Made by a program: the position numbers and the translations under genes. Positions 1 through 7,782 of a stretch of 64,000 bases of DNA are shown piece by piece. Below the pieces are notes generated by a model. That model was not told the origin of the DNA. It was given only the letters and a program-made list of their open reading frames with translations, and searched no databases. Position 1 is the first letter of the stretch, and every line of letters starts with the position of its first letter. The stretch comes from Beijerinckia indica subsp. indica ATCC 9039 (GTDB lineage: Bacteria; Pseudomonadota; Alphaproteobacteria; Rhizobiales; Beijerinckiaceae): assembly GCF_000019845.1 (NCBI RefSeq), contig NC_010581.1, positions 3,789,501-3,853,500 on the forward strand. Direction: 5' to 3'.

Positions 1-816
1 GAGGACCGTGCACAGATCAACGCTTCGACGCAGGGCGATGTGCGCGACGGTGTCGAACGCGCGCTTTTGGAACTCGATTCGGGCAAGCTACGCGTTGCCG
101 AGAAACAGGCAGGCGCCACGGGGCCAGACGCTTGGAAAGTCAATCAATGGCTGAAAAAGGCGGTGCTTCTCTCCTTCCGCCTCAACGATATGAGCACGAT
201 CGAGGGTGGCCCCGGGGGCTCATCCTGGTGGGACAAGGTGCCTTCGAAATTCGCCGGCTGGACGGCGGCTGAACATGCGGCGGCCGGCTTCCGCTCCGTG
301 CCGAATTGCGTGGTGCGCCGCTCCGCCTATATCGCACCAGGCGTCGTGCTGATGCCCTCCTTCGTCAATCTCGGCGCCTATGTCGATACGGGCTCGATGG
401 TCGATACCTGGGCGACGGTTGGCTCTTGCGCGCAGATTGGCAAGAACGTGCATCTCTCGGGGGGCGTCGGCATTGGCGGCGTGCTCGAACCCTTGCAAGC
501 CAATCCGACGATCATCGAGGATGATTGTTTCATCGGCGCGAGATCCGAAATCGTCGAGGGCGTGATCATCGGCCAGGGCTCGGTCGTCTCGATGGGGGTG
601 TTCATTTCCTCCTCGACCAAGATCATCGATCGCGCGACGGGCAAGATTCACATCGGTTATGTCCCACCCTATTCCGTGGTTGTCTCCGGCAATCTGCCCG
701 GAAAAAATCTGCCCGACGGCACGCCCGGCCCCTCGCTCTATTGCGCCGTCATTGTGAAAACGGTCGATGCACAGACACGGTCCAAGACCGGCATTAACGA
801 ATTGTTGAGAGACTGA
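1..816 (+). CDS. dapD: 2,3,4,5-tetrahydropyridine-2,6-dicarboxylate N-succinyltransferase, 5' end cut by window
   Basis: Cytoplasmic enzyme of the succinylase branch of lysine/diaminopimelate synthesis: it transfers succinyl from succinyl-CoA to tetrahydrodipicolinate. The frame is open to base 1, so the gene begins outside the window; 271 residues are visible, and family members have about 280-285, so only about ten are missing. The conserved block [18 protein letters not shown] is followed by the hexapeptide-repeat left-handed beta helix ([42 protein letters not shown]). A GTG at position 40 lies inside the conserved N-terminal region, so I do not take it as the start. The stop overlaps the next gene's ATG by one base. 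dapE lies 2 kb downstream on the same strand. Confidence 0.97.
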   Translation, partial: EDRAQINASTQGDVRDGVERALLELDSGKLRVAEKQAGATGPDAWKVNQWLKKAVLLSFRLNDMSTIEGGPGGSSWWDKVPSKFAGWTAAEHAAAGFRSVPNCVVRRSAYIAPGVVLMPSFVNLGAYVDTGSMVDTWATVGSCAQIGKNVHLSGGVGIGGVLEPLQANPTIIEDDCFIGARSEIVEGVIIGQGSVVSMGVFISSSTKIIDRATGKIHIGYVPPYSVVVSGNLPGKNLPDGTPGPSLYCAVIVKTVDAQTRSKTGINELLRD

Positions 817-1298
817 TGGACCAGGCCGTGGACAACGGAGGCTTCACCTTTCTGTTTCGCACCGATCAGGGCCGGATCGATTGCGCGACCTGGCGAAAAT
901 ATTCATTCCTGATGGCCCTCCTGCTCGGCATTCTGACCGTGATCTGGTGGGTCATCTCGCCTTACGCGGAGCATGATCTCAGCGAAACCCCGTTCTTCGA
1001 CTGGGCGATCTTCGGCACCTATGTCTATCTCGTGCTCTATGCCTTCACGGTGCTACTGATCGGCATTTGCCATTATAATCTCAGCGCCAAGCGCTGGCGC
1101 GACCGCGCTTGGCCCGGAGGCCTTGCTGGCCTCCTGCCATTTGCCGCTCTTCTGGCCGGCGCCGCGCATTGGCTGCAACCGCGCGTCGCCGAGGTGATGA
1201 CGCGCGATTATGTCGTCGGCTTCGATCTTTTATTCGTCGGTATACTGGCCTGGAACATTGTGGAGCTTGGTTTTCTGCCGTCCAAAGCCGGAAAATGA
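816..1298 (+). CDS. small integral membrane protein, DUF805-like
   Basis: A 160-residue protein whose ATG overlaps the dapD stop (TGATG), so it is probably translationally coupled to dapD. About four hydrophobic segments are visible, near residues 30-50, 65-90, 105-122 and 138-156, separated by a short charged loop containing SAKRWRDRAW. That loop, the size and the position behind dapD resemble DUF805-type inner-membrane proteins; the family call is from memory and not certain. No catalytic motif is seen and the function is unknown. The stop lies 3 bases from the stop of the convergent acetyltransferase gene, leaving no room for a separate terminator. Confidence 0.75.
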   Translation: MDQAVDNGGFTFLFRTDQGRIDCATWRKYSFLMALLLGILTVIWWVISPYAEHDLSETPFFDWAIFGTYVYLVLYAFTVLLIGICHYNLSAKRWRDRAWPGGLAGLLPFAALLAGAAHWLQPRVAEVMTRDYVVGFDLLFVGILAWNIVELGFLPSKAGK

Positions 1299-1301
1299 CA
1301 T

Positions 1302-2057
1302 TCAGCCCGCCATAATCTTGCGGCGGTAGTGATAGCGGTAAAGCTCTCTGTCGAACCTGAGCGAACGATAAAGAGCGCGGGCGGGAGCATTTTCGGCCTC
1401 GACTTGCAAGCAGCCGCCATGAGCGCCTTGCCGTTTTGCCCAATCCATTAACCGCCTCAGTGCGCGCGCCGCATACCCGCGCCGCCGATAGTTCCGATGA
1501 GTGCCAACGGATTCCACGACGAGAAGCCCCTTGTGGATAATCCCATAGGCGACCGCAACGAGGTCGCCGTCAATGCGACAGGAAACGAAGGCCTTGGGCA
1601 GGAATATGCAGTCCATCCTCTCTTTATAGATCCGCCGCACAAGCGCAGAGGCTCCATTCAAAGCCGCCCATGCCGCATACCATTCATCGCTCGGATCATC
1701 CAAGAGTTCAACGTCTTGAAGATCGACCGACCGGTGATCGGTGAAATCGGTGAGGAGCGTGCATGTCTCACCTTCAGCATTATAGCCTCGTCGCTCCAAT
1801 GGCCCTTCCATTTCCGGGACGATCGAAGGCACCCGAAAAATCGCGGCCTGACCAAGAGAGCGGTAGATTACCTCAGCCGCTTTTATAATGCTTGTGGGGT
1901 CGCGTGGCCCGGACCTCAATGGGTTGACTGAATTCGTTCGACGCGTTTCACCGCCGGATGCGCGCAACAGCCAGCCATCCAGCAAGATCTGTTTCGGAGA
2001 CGGGCAGGCATTCTGGCAGGCTTCCTCAACCGTCCATGCAAGATCCTCAACGGTCAT
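1302..2057 (-). CDS. GNAT-family N-acetyltransferase
   Basis: A 251-residue acetyl-CoA-dependent acyltransferase of unknown substrate. The C-terminal half carries the GNAT acetyl-CoA loop RRRGYAARALRRLMDWA preceded by the strand LLVVESVGTHRNY, and ends with the family's typical ENAPARALYRSLRF. The N-terminal 120 residues are a degenerate GNAT-like half (LLDGWLLRASGG), as in two-domain members. I prefer the ATG at 2057 because AGGGTGG lies five bases upstream; a GTG at 2066 is also possible. It is single and convergent with the dapD-linked membrane protein. Confidence 0.85.
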   Translation of the reverse strand: MTVEDLAWTVEEACQNACPSPKQILLDGWLLRASGGETRRTNSVNPLRSGPRDPTSIIKAAEVIYRSLGQAAIFRVPSIVPEMEGPLERRGYNAEGETCTLLTDFTDHRSVDLQDVELLDDPSDEWYAAWAALNGASALVRRIYKERMDCIFLPKAFVSCRIDGDLVAVAYGIIHKGLLVVESVGTHRNYRRRGYAARALRRLMDWAKRQGAHGGCLQVEAENAPARALYRSLRFDRELYRYHYRRKIMAG

Positions 2058-2114
2058 CGGTACCACCCTAAAACGGTAGAATAGATGACATGAAGCGCCA
2101 GCCCAATCGATTCC

Positions 2115-2750
2115 TTATTCTTCCAGCAAGGCGGGAATCCGCTTGAGATCATTCAAGAAATCCGCGTAATTTTGCGCCCGCATCGGCTCTTTCATACGCA
2201 GGATCGCGGAAGGATGCGTGGTCACGAGTAGTTTCGCGTTGTCCCCAAAAGGAATCGGTTCGCCACGCATCTCGCCGATCCGCGCGACATGGCCGAGGAG
2301 ACCATGGAGAGCCGTCGCCCCCAAAGCCAGGACGAGTTTCGGCTCAAGCAGCGCAAACTCCCCTTCAAGCCAGAAACGGCACGCCTTGATCTCCGTGGTG
2401 GTGGGTGTTTTGTGCATGCGGCGCTTGCCACGCGGCTCGAATTTGAAATGTTTCACCGCATTCGTGACATAGACCCGCCTGCGATCGATCCCCACCTCCC
2501 CCAGGGCCTTGTCGAGCAGAAGGCCCGCCGGCCCGACGAAGGGATGGCCTTGGAGATCTTCCTTGTCGCCCGGCTGTTCACCGACGATCAGGAGCCGCGC
2601 GTCCTTTGGCCCTTCACCGAAAACCGTCTGCGTCGCATGTTTCCAAAGCGGGCAGCGCTGGCATGTCCGTGCGGCCTCACGCAACGCTTCCAGGCTTTTT
2701 GGCAAGGGAATATTGCCATCTCGCATGATCGGGCTCGCCTGCGAACGCAT
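2115..2750 (-). CDS. udgX: UdgX-type uracil-DNA glycosylase (covalent uracil-DNA binding family)
   Basis: A 211-residue member of the family 4/5-like uracil-DNA glycosylases. The motif GEQPGDKED (residues 57-65), the loop KRRMHKTP (109-116) and HPSAILR (179-185) are those of UdgX. In mycobacterial UdgX the histidine of the KRRIH loop becomes covalently linked to the abasic sugar after uracil removal; here the equivalent is His113. Cysteines 30, 33 and 124 match the iron-sulphur ligands of the family. A plain family 4 enzyme lacks the KRR(I/M)H insertion, so the UdgX assignment is fairly firm. The gene is single, followed after a short gap by the convergent acetyltransferase, and divergent from dapE. 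Confidence 0.9.
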   Translation of the reverse strand: MRSQASPIMRDGNIPLPKSLEALREAARTCQRCPLWKHATQTVFGEGPKDARLLIVGEQPGDKEDLQGHPFVGPAGLLLDKALGEVGIDRRRVYVTNAVKHFKFEPRGKRRMHKTPTTTEIKACRFWLEGEFALLEPKLVLALGATALHGLLGHVARIGEMRGEPIPFGDNAKLLVTTHPSAILRMKEPMRAQNYADFLNDLKRIPALLEE

Positions 2751-2857
2751 CTTCTTTTATGTCCTTTGCGGTGCTGGTCGCACAGCCAACGCATGAGACA
2801 GAGGATCGATGCAGGGCTTTCCCTTTCAGGAAGGCTTTTGCATCGTCAGGAGCCACA

Positions 2858-4009
2858 ATGTCCGAAACCGCGCTCGATCTCGCCCGCGCCCTCATTTCCT
2901 GTCCTTCCGTCACACCGCAGGACGGCGGCACGCTCGGTGTCCTCGAAAGCCGGTTGAAGGCATCGGGCTTTCGCACCCATCGCCTAACCTTCCACGAAGA
3001 AGGCACGCCCGATATCGACAATCTCTATGCCCGTTTCGGCTCAGGCGCGCCTTGTCTCGTTTTCGCCGGCCACACGGATGTCGTGCCTGTCGGCACAGCC
3101 ACGGATTGGCGGTTCGATCCCTTCGCGGCCAAGGTCGAGGATGGCCAGCTTTGGGGACGCGGCGCCGCCGATATGAAGGGTGCCATCGCCGCATTCACGG
3201 CGGCGGCTCTTACCTTTATCGAACAGCACAAGGATTTTAAGGGCTCGATCGCCTTCCTCATCACCGGTGATGAAGAAGGCCCCTCGATCAATGGCACGAT
3301 CAAGCTTCTGAAATGGGCGGCCGAACAGGGCGAACACTTCGATCATTGTATCGTTGGCGAGCCGACCAATCCGCAAGTACTCGGCGACATGATCAAGATC
3401 GGCCGGCGGGGTTCGCTGAATGGCATTTTGAGCATCACCGGCAAACAGGGCCATGTCGCCTATCCGCATCGCGCCGATAATCCTGTTCCCAAACTGATGC
3501 GCCTCATTGAGGCACTGATCGGCACGCCCCTTGATGAAGGCACAGATCATTTCGACGCCTCCAATCTTGAAGTGGTCGCGCTCTCGTCAGGAACCGACGC
3601 CTATAATGTCATTCCGGCGAAAGCGGAGGCGCGTTTCAACATTCGTTTCAATGATCTGTGGACACCGCAGACATTGGAGCTCGAGCTGCTCGCACGGCTC
3701 GACAGCGTGGCAGAAGGAACCGCATACACACTCACTTTCGAGCCCTGTAACGCGCTCGCCTTCATTACAAAGCCAGATCAATTTACAGATCTCGTCGCAA
3801 ACGCGATCGAGAAACAGACCGGCCGTCGCCCGGAACTTTCCACGACCGGCGGCACATCGGACGCGCGGTTTATTTCCGCCTATTGCCCAGTCGTCGAATT
3901 CGGGCTCGTGGGGCAGACCATGCACATGGTCGATGAACGAGTGTCCGTGGCTGACATTGCTACATTGGAAACTATATACACTTCTATTTTAGAAGGTTAT
4001 TTCCCGTAA
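2858..4009 (+). CDS. dapE: succinyl-diaminopimelate desuccinylase
   Basis: A 383-residue zinc metallopeptidase-fold enzyme (M20 family) that removes succinate from N-succinyl-LL-diaminopimelate in lysine and peptidoglycan precursor synthesis. Visible motifs are FAGHTDVVPVG and WGRGAADMKG (first metal ligands and catalytic Asp), ITGDEEG (catalytic Glu and ligand), IVGEPTNP, and STTGGTSDARF near the C-terminus. The start at 2858 is chosen because AGGAG lies five bases upstream and MSETALDLARALISCPSVTP matches the usual N-terminus; the frame is open upstream without conservation. It follows dapD in the same direction but the two are separated by three other genes. Confidence 0.97.
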   Translation: MSETALDLARALISCPSVTPQDGGTLGVLESRLKASGFRTHRLTFHEEGTPDIDNLYARFGSGAPCLVFAGHTDVVPVGTATDWRFDPFAAKVEDGQLWGRGAADMKGAIAAFTAAALTFIEQHKDFKGSIAFLITGDEEGPSINGTIKLLKWAAEQGEHFDHCIVGEPTNPQVLGDMIKIGRRGSLNGILSITGKQGHVAYPHRADNPVPKLMRLIEALIGTPLDEGTDHFDASNLEVVALSSGTDAYNVIPAKAEARFNIRFNDLWTPQTLELELLARLDSVAEGTAYTLTFEPCNALAFITKPDQFTDLVANAIEKQTGRRPELSTTGGTSDARFISAYCPVVEFGLVGQTMHMVDERVSVADIATLETIYTSILEGYFP

Positions 4010-4138
4010 ATATAAAAATGCCCGGCACCGTTTAAATGATAGAGGATAACATCTATACTTGTGGCATGGCACAAACCTTTATCTTTGATATTTCACGATT
4101 TATCATGTTACCTTCACCCGAACGAAGGGAGGCCGATC

Positions 4139-4369
4139 ATGGCTGCGCAAGGCCGCGAGAAATTTGCGACCGAGGTGAATTCGGAAATTCTCTCCGCCGT
4201 GCGGCGCATCGCCCAAAGCGAAGGGCGCCAACTTCAGACCCTCGTCGATGAGGCCCTGGCCGATCTGATAGAAAAGCGGAAGCAAGGGCGGCCGCGCACC
4301 AATGTCATGGCGGCTTACCAGGCTAGCCATGAAAAATTCGGCTCGCTCTACAAGAAGCTGGCTGAATGA
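4139..4369 (+). CDS. antitoxin of a Doc-type toxin-antitoxin pair
   Basis: A 76-residue protein with a strong ribosome binding site (AAGGGAGG six bases before the ATG). The first half, VNSEILSAVRRIAQSEGRQLQTLVDEALADLI, looks like a ribbon-helix-helix/Arc-like DNA-binding fold, and the basic C-terminal tail (KRKQGRPRTNV onward) is the likely toxin-binding part. Its stop overlaps the toxin start by four bases (ATGA), the usual antitoxin-first arrangement. Such antitoxins neutralise the partner and repress their own promoter. The partner here is frameshifted, so the antitoxin may now be an orphan. Confidence 0.8.
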   Translation: MAAQGREKFATEVNSEILSAVRRIAQSEGRQLQTLVDEALADLIEKRKQGRPRTNVMAAYQASHEKFGSLYKKLAE

Positions 4370-4739
4370 CCGATTATCTGAGCGTCATTGAGATATTGAC
4401 AATCCATGATGATCAGATCGAGCGCTATGGCGGCGGGATTGCGGCTTGCTGGAAGCCGCGCTTTTCCGGCCACAGACCGGCTATTATGCCGATCTGATCG
4501 AGGAAGCCGCCGCACTATGGGAAAGTCTGTCGCAAAACCATCCATTCATTGACGGCAACAAGCGCACCGCTTTTGCCGTGACCTACACCTTTCTTGTCAT
4601 TAACGGCATGCGGCTCACAGCGAGCGCGGACGAGACACAGGATTTTATCCTTGGCCTGTATGAAAGCGGGACTTTCGATTTCGAGCACCTGAACCCATGG
4701 CTGCACCGGAACGTGTCTCTTGAGGGCCAAGAGGGCTGA
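4366..4739 (+). pseudogene. doc: death-on-curing (Doc/Fic) toxin, frameshifted
   Basis: Doc proteins are Fic-fold kinases that phosphorylate EF-Tu and stop translation. The 5' frame begins at the ATG overlapping the antitoxin and reads MTDYLSVIEILTIHDDQIERYGG, then runs into a stop at about 4497. The remainder of the protein continues in another frame from about 4431 (RDCGLLEAALFRPQ) to 4739, including the intact Fic signature HPFIDGNKRTAF. Compared with the family pattern from memory, about a dozen bases are missing between YGG and RDxGLLE, so this looks like a small deletion and not a single-base sequencing slip. Re-initiation at a TTG at 4446 would give a protein lacking the N-terminal helix; activity is doubtful. 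Confidence 0.8.
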
Positions 4740-4993
4740 GGGCACAGACTTTCTCAGGTCACAGCCCTCTTGTGCGTTGGCGGGCAGGCCTGAGCCTCGG
4801 CCACGGCTTTTCCTATGCTCTGGCACGGCCTGCGTCGTGCTTTTCTGGCTATCATCTCGACCCATGCCGCACCAATATGTGACGGAACCAGGACACTTAA
4901 ATACAGTTTTCGTGGAACGAGCCTGTCCACGCTTTCCAGCCTCGCATTGCGTTCATTCAGCGAATACAGCACGGCCCGTTCAAGGAGCTTATC
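4740..4993. other. intergenic, no gene seen
   Basis: About 250 bases between the broken toxin and the peroxiredoxin gene. No frame here has a recognisable protein, and I see no strong hairpin. It should contain the peroxiredoxin promoter; AAGGAG occurs nine bases before the ATG. Confidence 0.4.
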
Positions 4994-5635
4994 ATGTCCC
5001 TCCAACTCAACGATACAGCCCCTGATTTCGCTCAGGATTCCACCGAAGGCCGCCTGCATTTTTATGATTGGGCTGGGTCGAGCTGGGTGGTGCTGTTCTC
5101 CCACCCGAAGGATTTTACGCCTGTCTGCACCACTGAGCTTGGCATCGTGGCCAAGCTGAAGTCGGAATTCGACAAGCGCAATGTCAAGGTGATCGGGCTA
5201 TCGGTCGATCCTGCGGACAGCCATGCCAGTTGGTCAAAAGACATCGAGGAGACGCAGGGTCAGACGCTCAACTTTCCTCTGATCGCTGACAATGACCGCA
5301 CGGTCTCCGACCTCTATGGCATGATCCATCCGAATGCCTCGGACACGTTCACCGTGCGCTCGGTCTTCGTGATCGATCCGAACCATAAGGTGCGGCTGAC
5401 GCTGACCTATCCAGCTTCAACCGGGCGTAATTTCGATGAACTCCTGCGTGTCATCGACAGTTTACAGCTCACCGACAAGTATAAAGTCGCGACGCCTGTG
5501 AACTGGAAACAGGGCGAGGACGTGATCATCGTGCCGTCGGTCACCGATGAACAGGCCAAGGATCTCTTTCCGGGCGGTTGGACGGAGCAAAAGCCCTACC
5601 TGCGGACGGTCAAGCAACCGCCACTGAACGCATAA
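4994..5635 (+). CDS. 1-Cys peroxiredoxin (Prx6 type)
   Basis: A 213-residue thiol peroxidase that reduces hydrogen peroxide and organic hydroperoxides in the cytoplasm. The active-site block HPKDFTPVCTTELG places the peroxidatic cysteine at residue 45, with Pro38 and Thr42 in the expected PxxxTxxC spacing. No downstream resolving cysteine is seen, and the long C-terminal part (DVIIVPSVTDEQAKDLFPGG) is typical of the Prx6 subgroup. The start has a good AAGGAG. It is single; its 3' end faces the aldo/keto reductase gene across a perfect inverted repeat. Confidence 0.95.
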   Translation: MSLQLNDTAPDFAQDSTEGRLHFYDWAGSSWVVLFSHPKDFTPVCTTELGIVAKLKSEFDKRNVKVIGLSVDPADSHASWSKDIEETQGQTLNFPLIADNDRTVSDLYGMIHPNASDTFTVRSVFVIDPNHKVRLTLTYPASTGRNFDELLRVIDSLQLTDKYKVATPVNWKQGEDVIIVPSVTDEQAKDLFPGGWTEQKPYLRTVKQPPLNA

Positions 5636-5655
5636 CATACTTCAATTATACACGA

Positions 5656-5696
5656 AGCGAGAGCATGGCACACACCAGTGAACGTATGCTCTCGCT
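5656..5696. terminator. inverted repeat between convergent genes, likely two-way terminator
   Basis: AGCGAGAGCAT (5656-5666) is mirrored perfectly by ATGCTCTCGCT (5686-5696) around a 19-base loop. It lies 20 bases past the peroxiredoxin stop and 32 bases past the stop of the opposing aldo/keto reductase. There is no clear T run, so termination is inferred from position. Confidence 0.55.
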
Positions 5697-5728
5697 AACA
5701 AGACTGGCGGCCTTTGCTACCAGAAAGA

Positions 5729-6760
5729 CTACCAATCCGTCGGCTTTGGATTGCGCTCGCCGAATTGAATCTGATGCCAATAGGGATAGGTCGGCACACG
5801 ATGGCTGGCCTTGTCGAGCAACGCGACCTGCTCGGCCGTAAGCTGCCACCCCACGGCGCCAAGATTCTGTTTGAGTTGTTCCTCATTGCGTGCGCCGATC
5901 ACGATATTGGCTACGGTCGGACGCTGCAGCAACCAATTCAAGGCGACCTGAGCAACGGTCTTGCCGGTCTCCTTGGCAACGAGATCGAGCGCATCCACGA
6001 CGGTAAAGAGATAGTCCTGATCGACGATCGGTCCCCCTTCCGCACCGCCAGTCGCAATGCGGCCTTCGGTAACCGGTGCGCCGCGGCGAATCTTGCCCGT
6101 CAGGCGTCCCCAGCCGAGTGGGCTCCAGACCATCAGGGAGACACCCTGATCGAGGCCAAGCGGCATCAATTCCCATTCGTAATCGCGACCGACCAGCGAA
6201 TAATAGCCCTGATAAGCGACATAACGCGCCAAGCCACGCTGCTCCGACGCCGCCAGGGATTTCATCAAATGCCAGCCGGAAAAATTCGATGCGCCAATAT
6301 AGCCAACCTTGCCGCTAGTGATGAGATGATCGAGCGCATGCAATGTCTCTTCGACCGGCGTCAGGGCATCGAAAGCATGCATGAAATAGACATCGATATG
6401 ATCCGTCCCGAGCCGCTTCAGGCTGGCCTCGCAAGCCCGGATCAAATGGAAACGGGATGAACCGACTTCATTGGGACCGCTGCCGGTGGCGAAAGTGGCC
6501 TTGGTCGAAATCAGGACCTTGTCCCGCTTGCCCTTGATCGCCTGTCCCAAAACCTCTTCGGAAGCCCCTTCTGAATAGACATCGGCCGTATCGAAGAAAT
6601 TGACGCCATGATCGATACAGAGATCGATCATCCGCGTCGCCTCGGCGACATCCGTATCGCCCCAGCGTTTGAAGAATTCATTCGATCCGCCGAATGTCGC
6701 CGTTCCAAAACTGAGGACAGGAACCTTCAAGCCGGAGCGGCCAAGCTGCCGATAATCCAT
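5729..6760 (-). CDS. aldo/keto reductase
   Basis: A 343-residue NADP(H)-dependent oxidoreductase of the TIM-barrel aldo/keto reductase family, substrate unknown. The N-terminus MDYRQLGRSGLKVPVLSFGT, the catalytic Asp57 and Tyr62 in FFDTADVYSEG, Lys87 in LISTKATF and the histidine of YFMHAFD form the usual tetrad. The NADP-binding end of the barrel is visible as VIIGARNEEQLKQNL-like sequence (IVIGARNEEQL). The ATG has GGAGGAGG about eight bases upstream. It is a single gene, divergent from nothing obvious in the 160-base gap to its right. Confidence 0.93.
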   Translation of the reverse strand: MDYRQLGRSGLKVPVLSFGTATFGGSNEFFKRWGDTDVAEATRMIDLCIDHGVNFFDTADVYSEGASEEVLGQAIKGKRDKVLISTKATFATGSGPNEVGSSRFHLIRACEASLKRLGTDHIDVYFMHAFDALTPVEETLHALDHLITSGKVGYIGASNFSGWHLMKSLAASEQRGLARYVAYQGYYSLVGRDYEWELMPLGLDQGVSLMVWSPLGWGRLTGKIRRGAPVTEGRIATGGAEGGPIVDQDYLFTVVDALDLVAKETGKTVAQVALNWLLQRPTVANIVIGARNEEQLKQNLGAVGWQLTAEQVALLDKASHRVPTYPYWHQIQFGERNPKPTDW

Positions 6761-6918
6761 GGTCCGTTCCTCCTCCTATATAGCCGACGCCAATAATCAG
6801 GCCTTTGGCATCACCCTTGACGTGAGCATCACACTAACCGATTTGCGAGACGAGCCGCATCACGGTCACGTGATGGCGTTAGCATCAGTGTCATCCATCA
6901 ATCCCCACCCTCTCCCTT

Positions 6919-7782
6919 TCAAGGCAGGATCGCAAAGGCCCGCGCCGGAAAGCCCAATCCCTTCTCGACCTTGGGCCAGGTGACGACAATGAGTGCGCCG
7001 GTCGCCGGCACTTTATCGAGATTGGTCATCACCTCGATCTGATAATGACCACTTTGCAGAATGTATGTCTCCGTCTCCATCGTCTCGGTCACATCGCTAT
7101 CGAGCGATTCGTGACCGATCGCCTTGATCCCGCGTTGCTCGACAAGAAATTGCACCGCCTCGCGCGACCAGCCCGGAAAAGGCTGGCGCTTGAAAGACTG
7201 GGGGTTCGTCTCGAAATCCTTGCCCATATCGGTGCGCAAAGCCGCGAAGGCTCCCTCCGGCACGCGTCCGTGTTCATGCTCCCAGGTTTTGAGGTCCTCG
7301 AGTGAAAAGACATGCGCCGGCTCTTTATCGAGCCATGGCGTGATATCGAAGACGACGAGCGGCAGGATCATCTCCTTGAGCGGGATCTGATCGAGCGTCG
7401 CGCCCTTTTCCGCAAAATGCGCCGGTGGATCGACATGGGTGCCATATTGGCCGACCATGGCGAAGAAAGTGGATCGGAACCCGTCCTGTTTGATCGTATA
7501 AGGCTCGCCCGTTCCCGGTTTCATCGCCGGATACATTTTCGCCTGCGGGAAACCTTCCCAGACCGGCGTGGTCTCACTGAAGGCATGAGTTAAATCGACA
7601 AAGGTTTTATGCGCCAGAACCGCCTGGATTTCCGTCAGCGAAGGCTCGGCAGAGGCTACCGCCGACGACAAAACCAGAAGCAAGGCGCCAAGGTAAAGGC
7701 TTGCGTGCCTGCAACCCCTCCGTTCAGGTCTCGAGCCCGCCGAGGCAGAGATATTTGATCTCCAGATAGTCCTCGATGCCAT
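6919..7782 (-). CDS. secreted cyclase-family (kynurenine formamidase-like) metal-dependent hydrolase
   Basis: A 287-residue protein of the cyclase family (PF04199 type), whose members hydrolyse small amides or cyclise polyketides using a divalent metal. The metal motif YGTHVDPPAHF matches the family signature HxGTHxDxPxH, with the first His replaced by Tyr. An N-terminal signal peptide is visible (SLYLGALLLVLSSAVASAE), so the enzyme is probably periplasmic, unlike the cytoplasmic KynB. The only start that leaves a positively charged signal n-region is the ATG at 7782, which overlaps the upstream aldehyde dehydrogenase by 59 bases; a TTG further in would leave no n-region. It is probably co-transcribed with that dehydrogenase. 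Confidence 0.85.
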   Translation of the reverse strand: MASRTIWRSNISASAGSRPERRGCRHASLYLGALLLVLSSAVASAEPSLTEIQAVLAHKTFVDLTHAFSETTPVWEGFPQAKMYPAMKPGTGEPYTIKQDGFRSTFFAMVGQYGTHVDPPAHFAEKGATLDQIPLKEMILPLVVFDITPWLDKEPAHVFSLEDLKTWEHEHGRVPEGAFAALRTDMGKDFETNPQSFKRQPFPGWSREAVQFLVEQRGIKAIGHESLDSDVTETMETETYILQSGHYQIEVMTNLDKVPATGALIVVTWPKVEKGLGFPARAFAILP

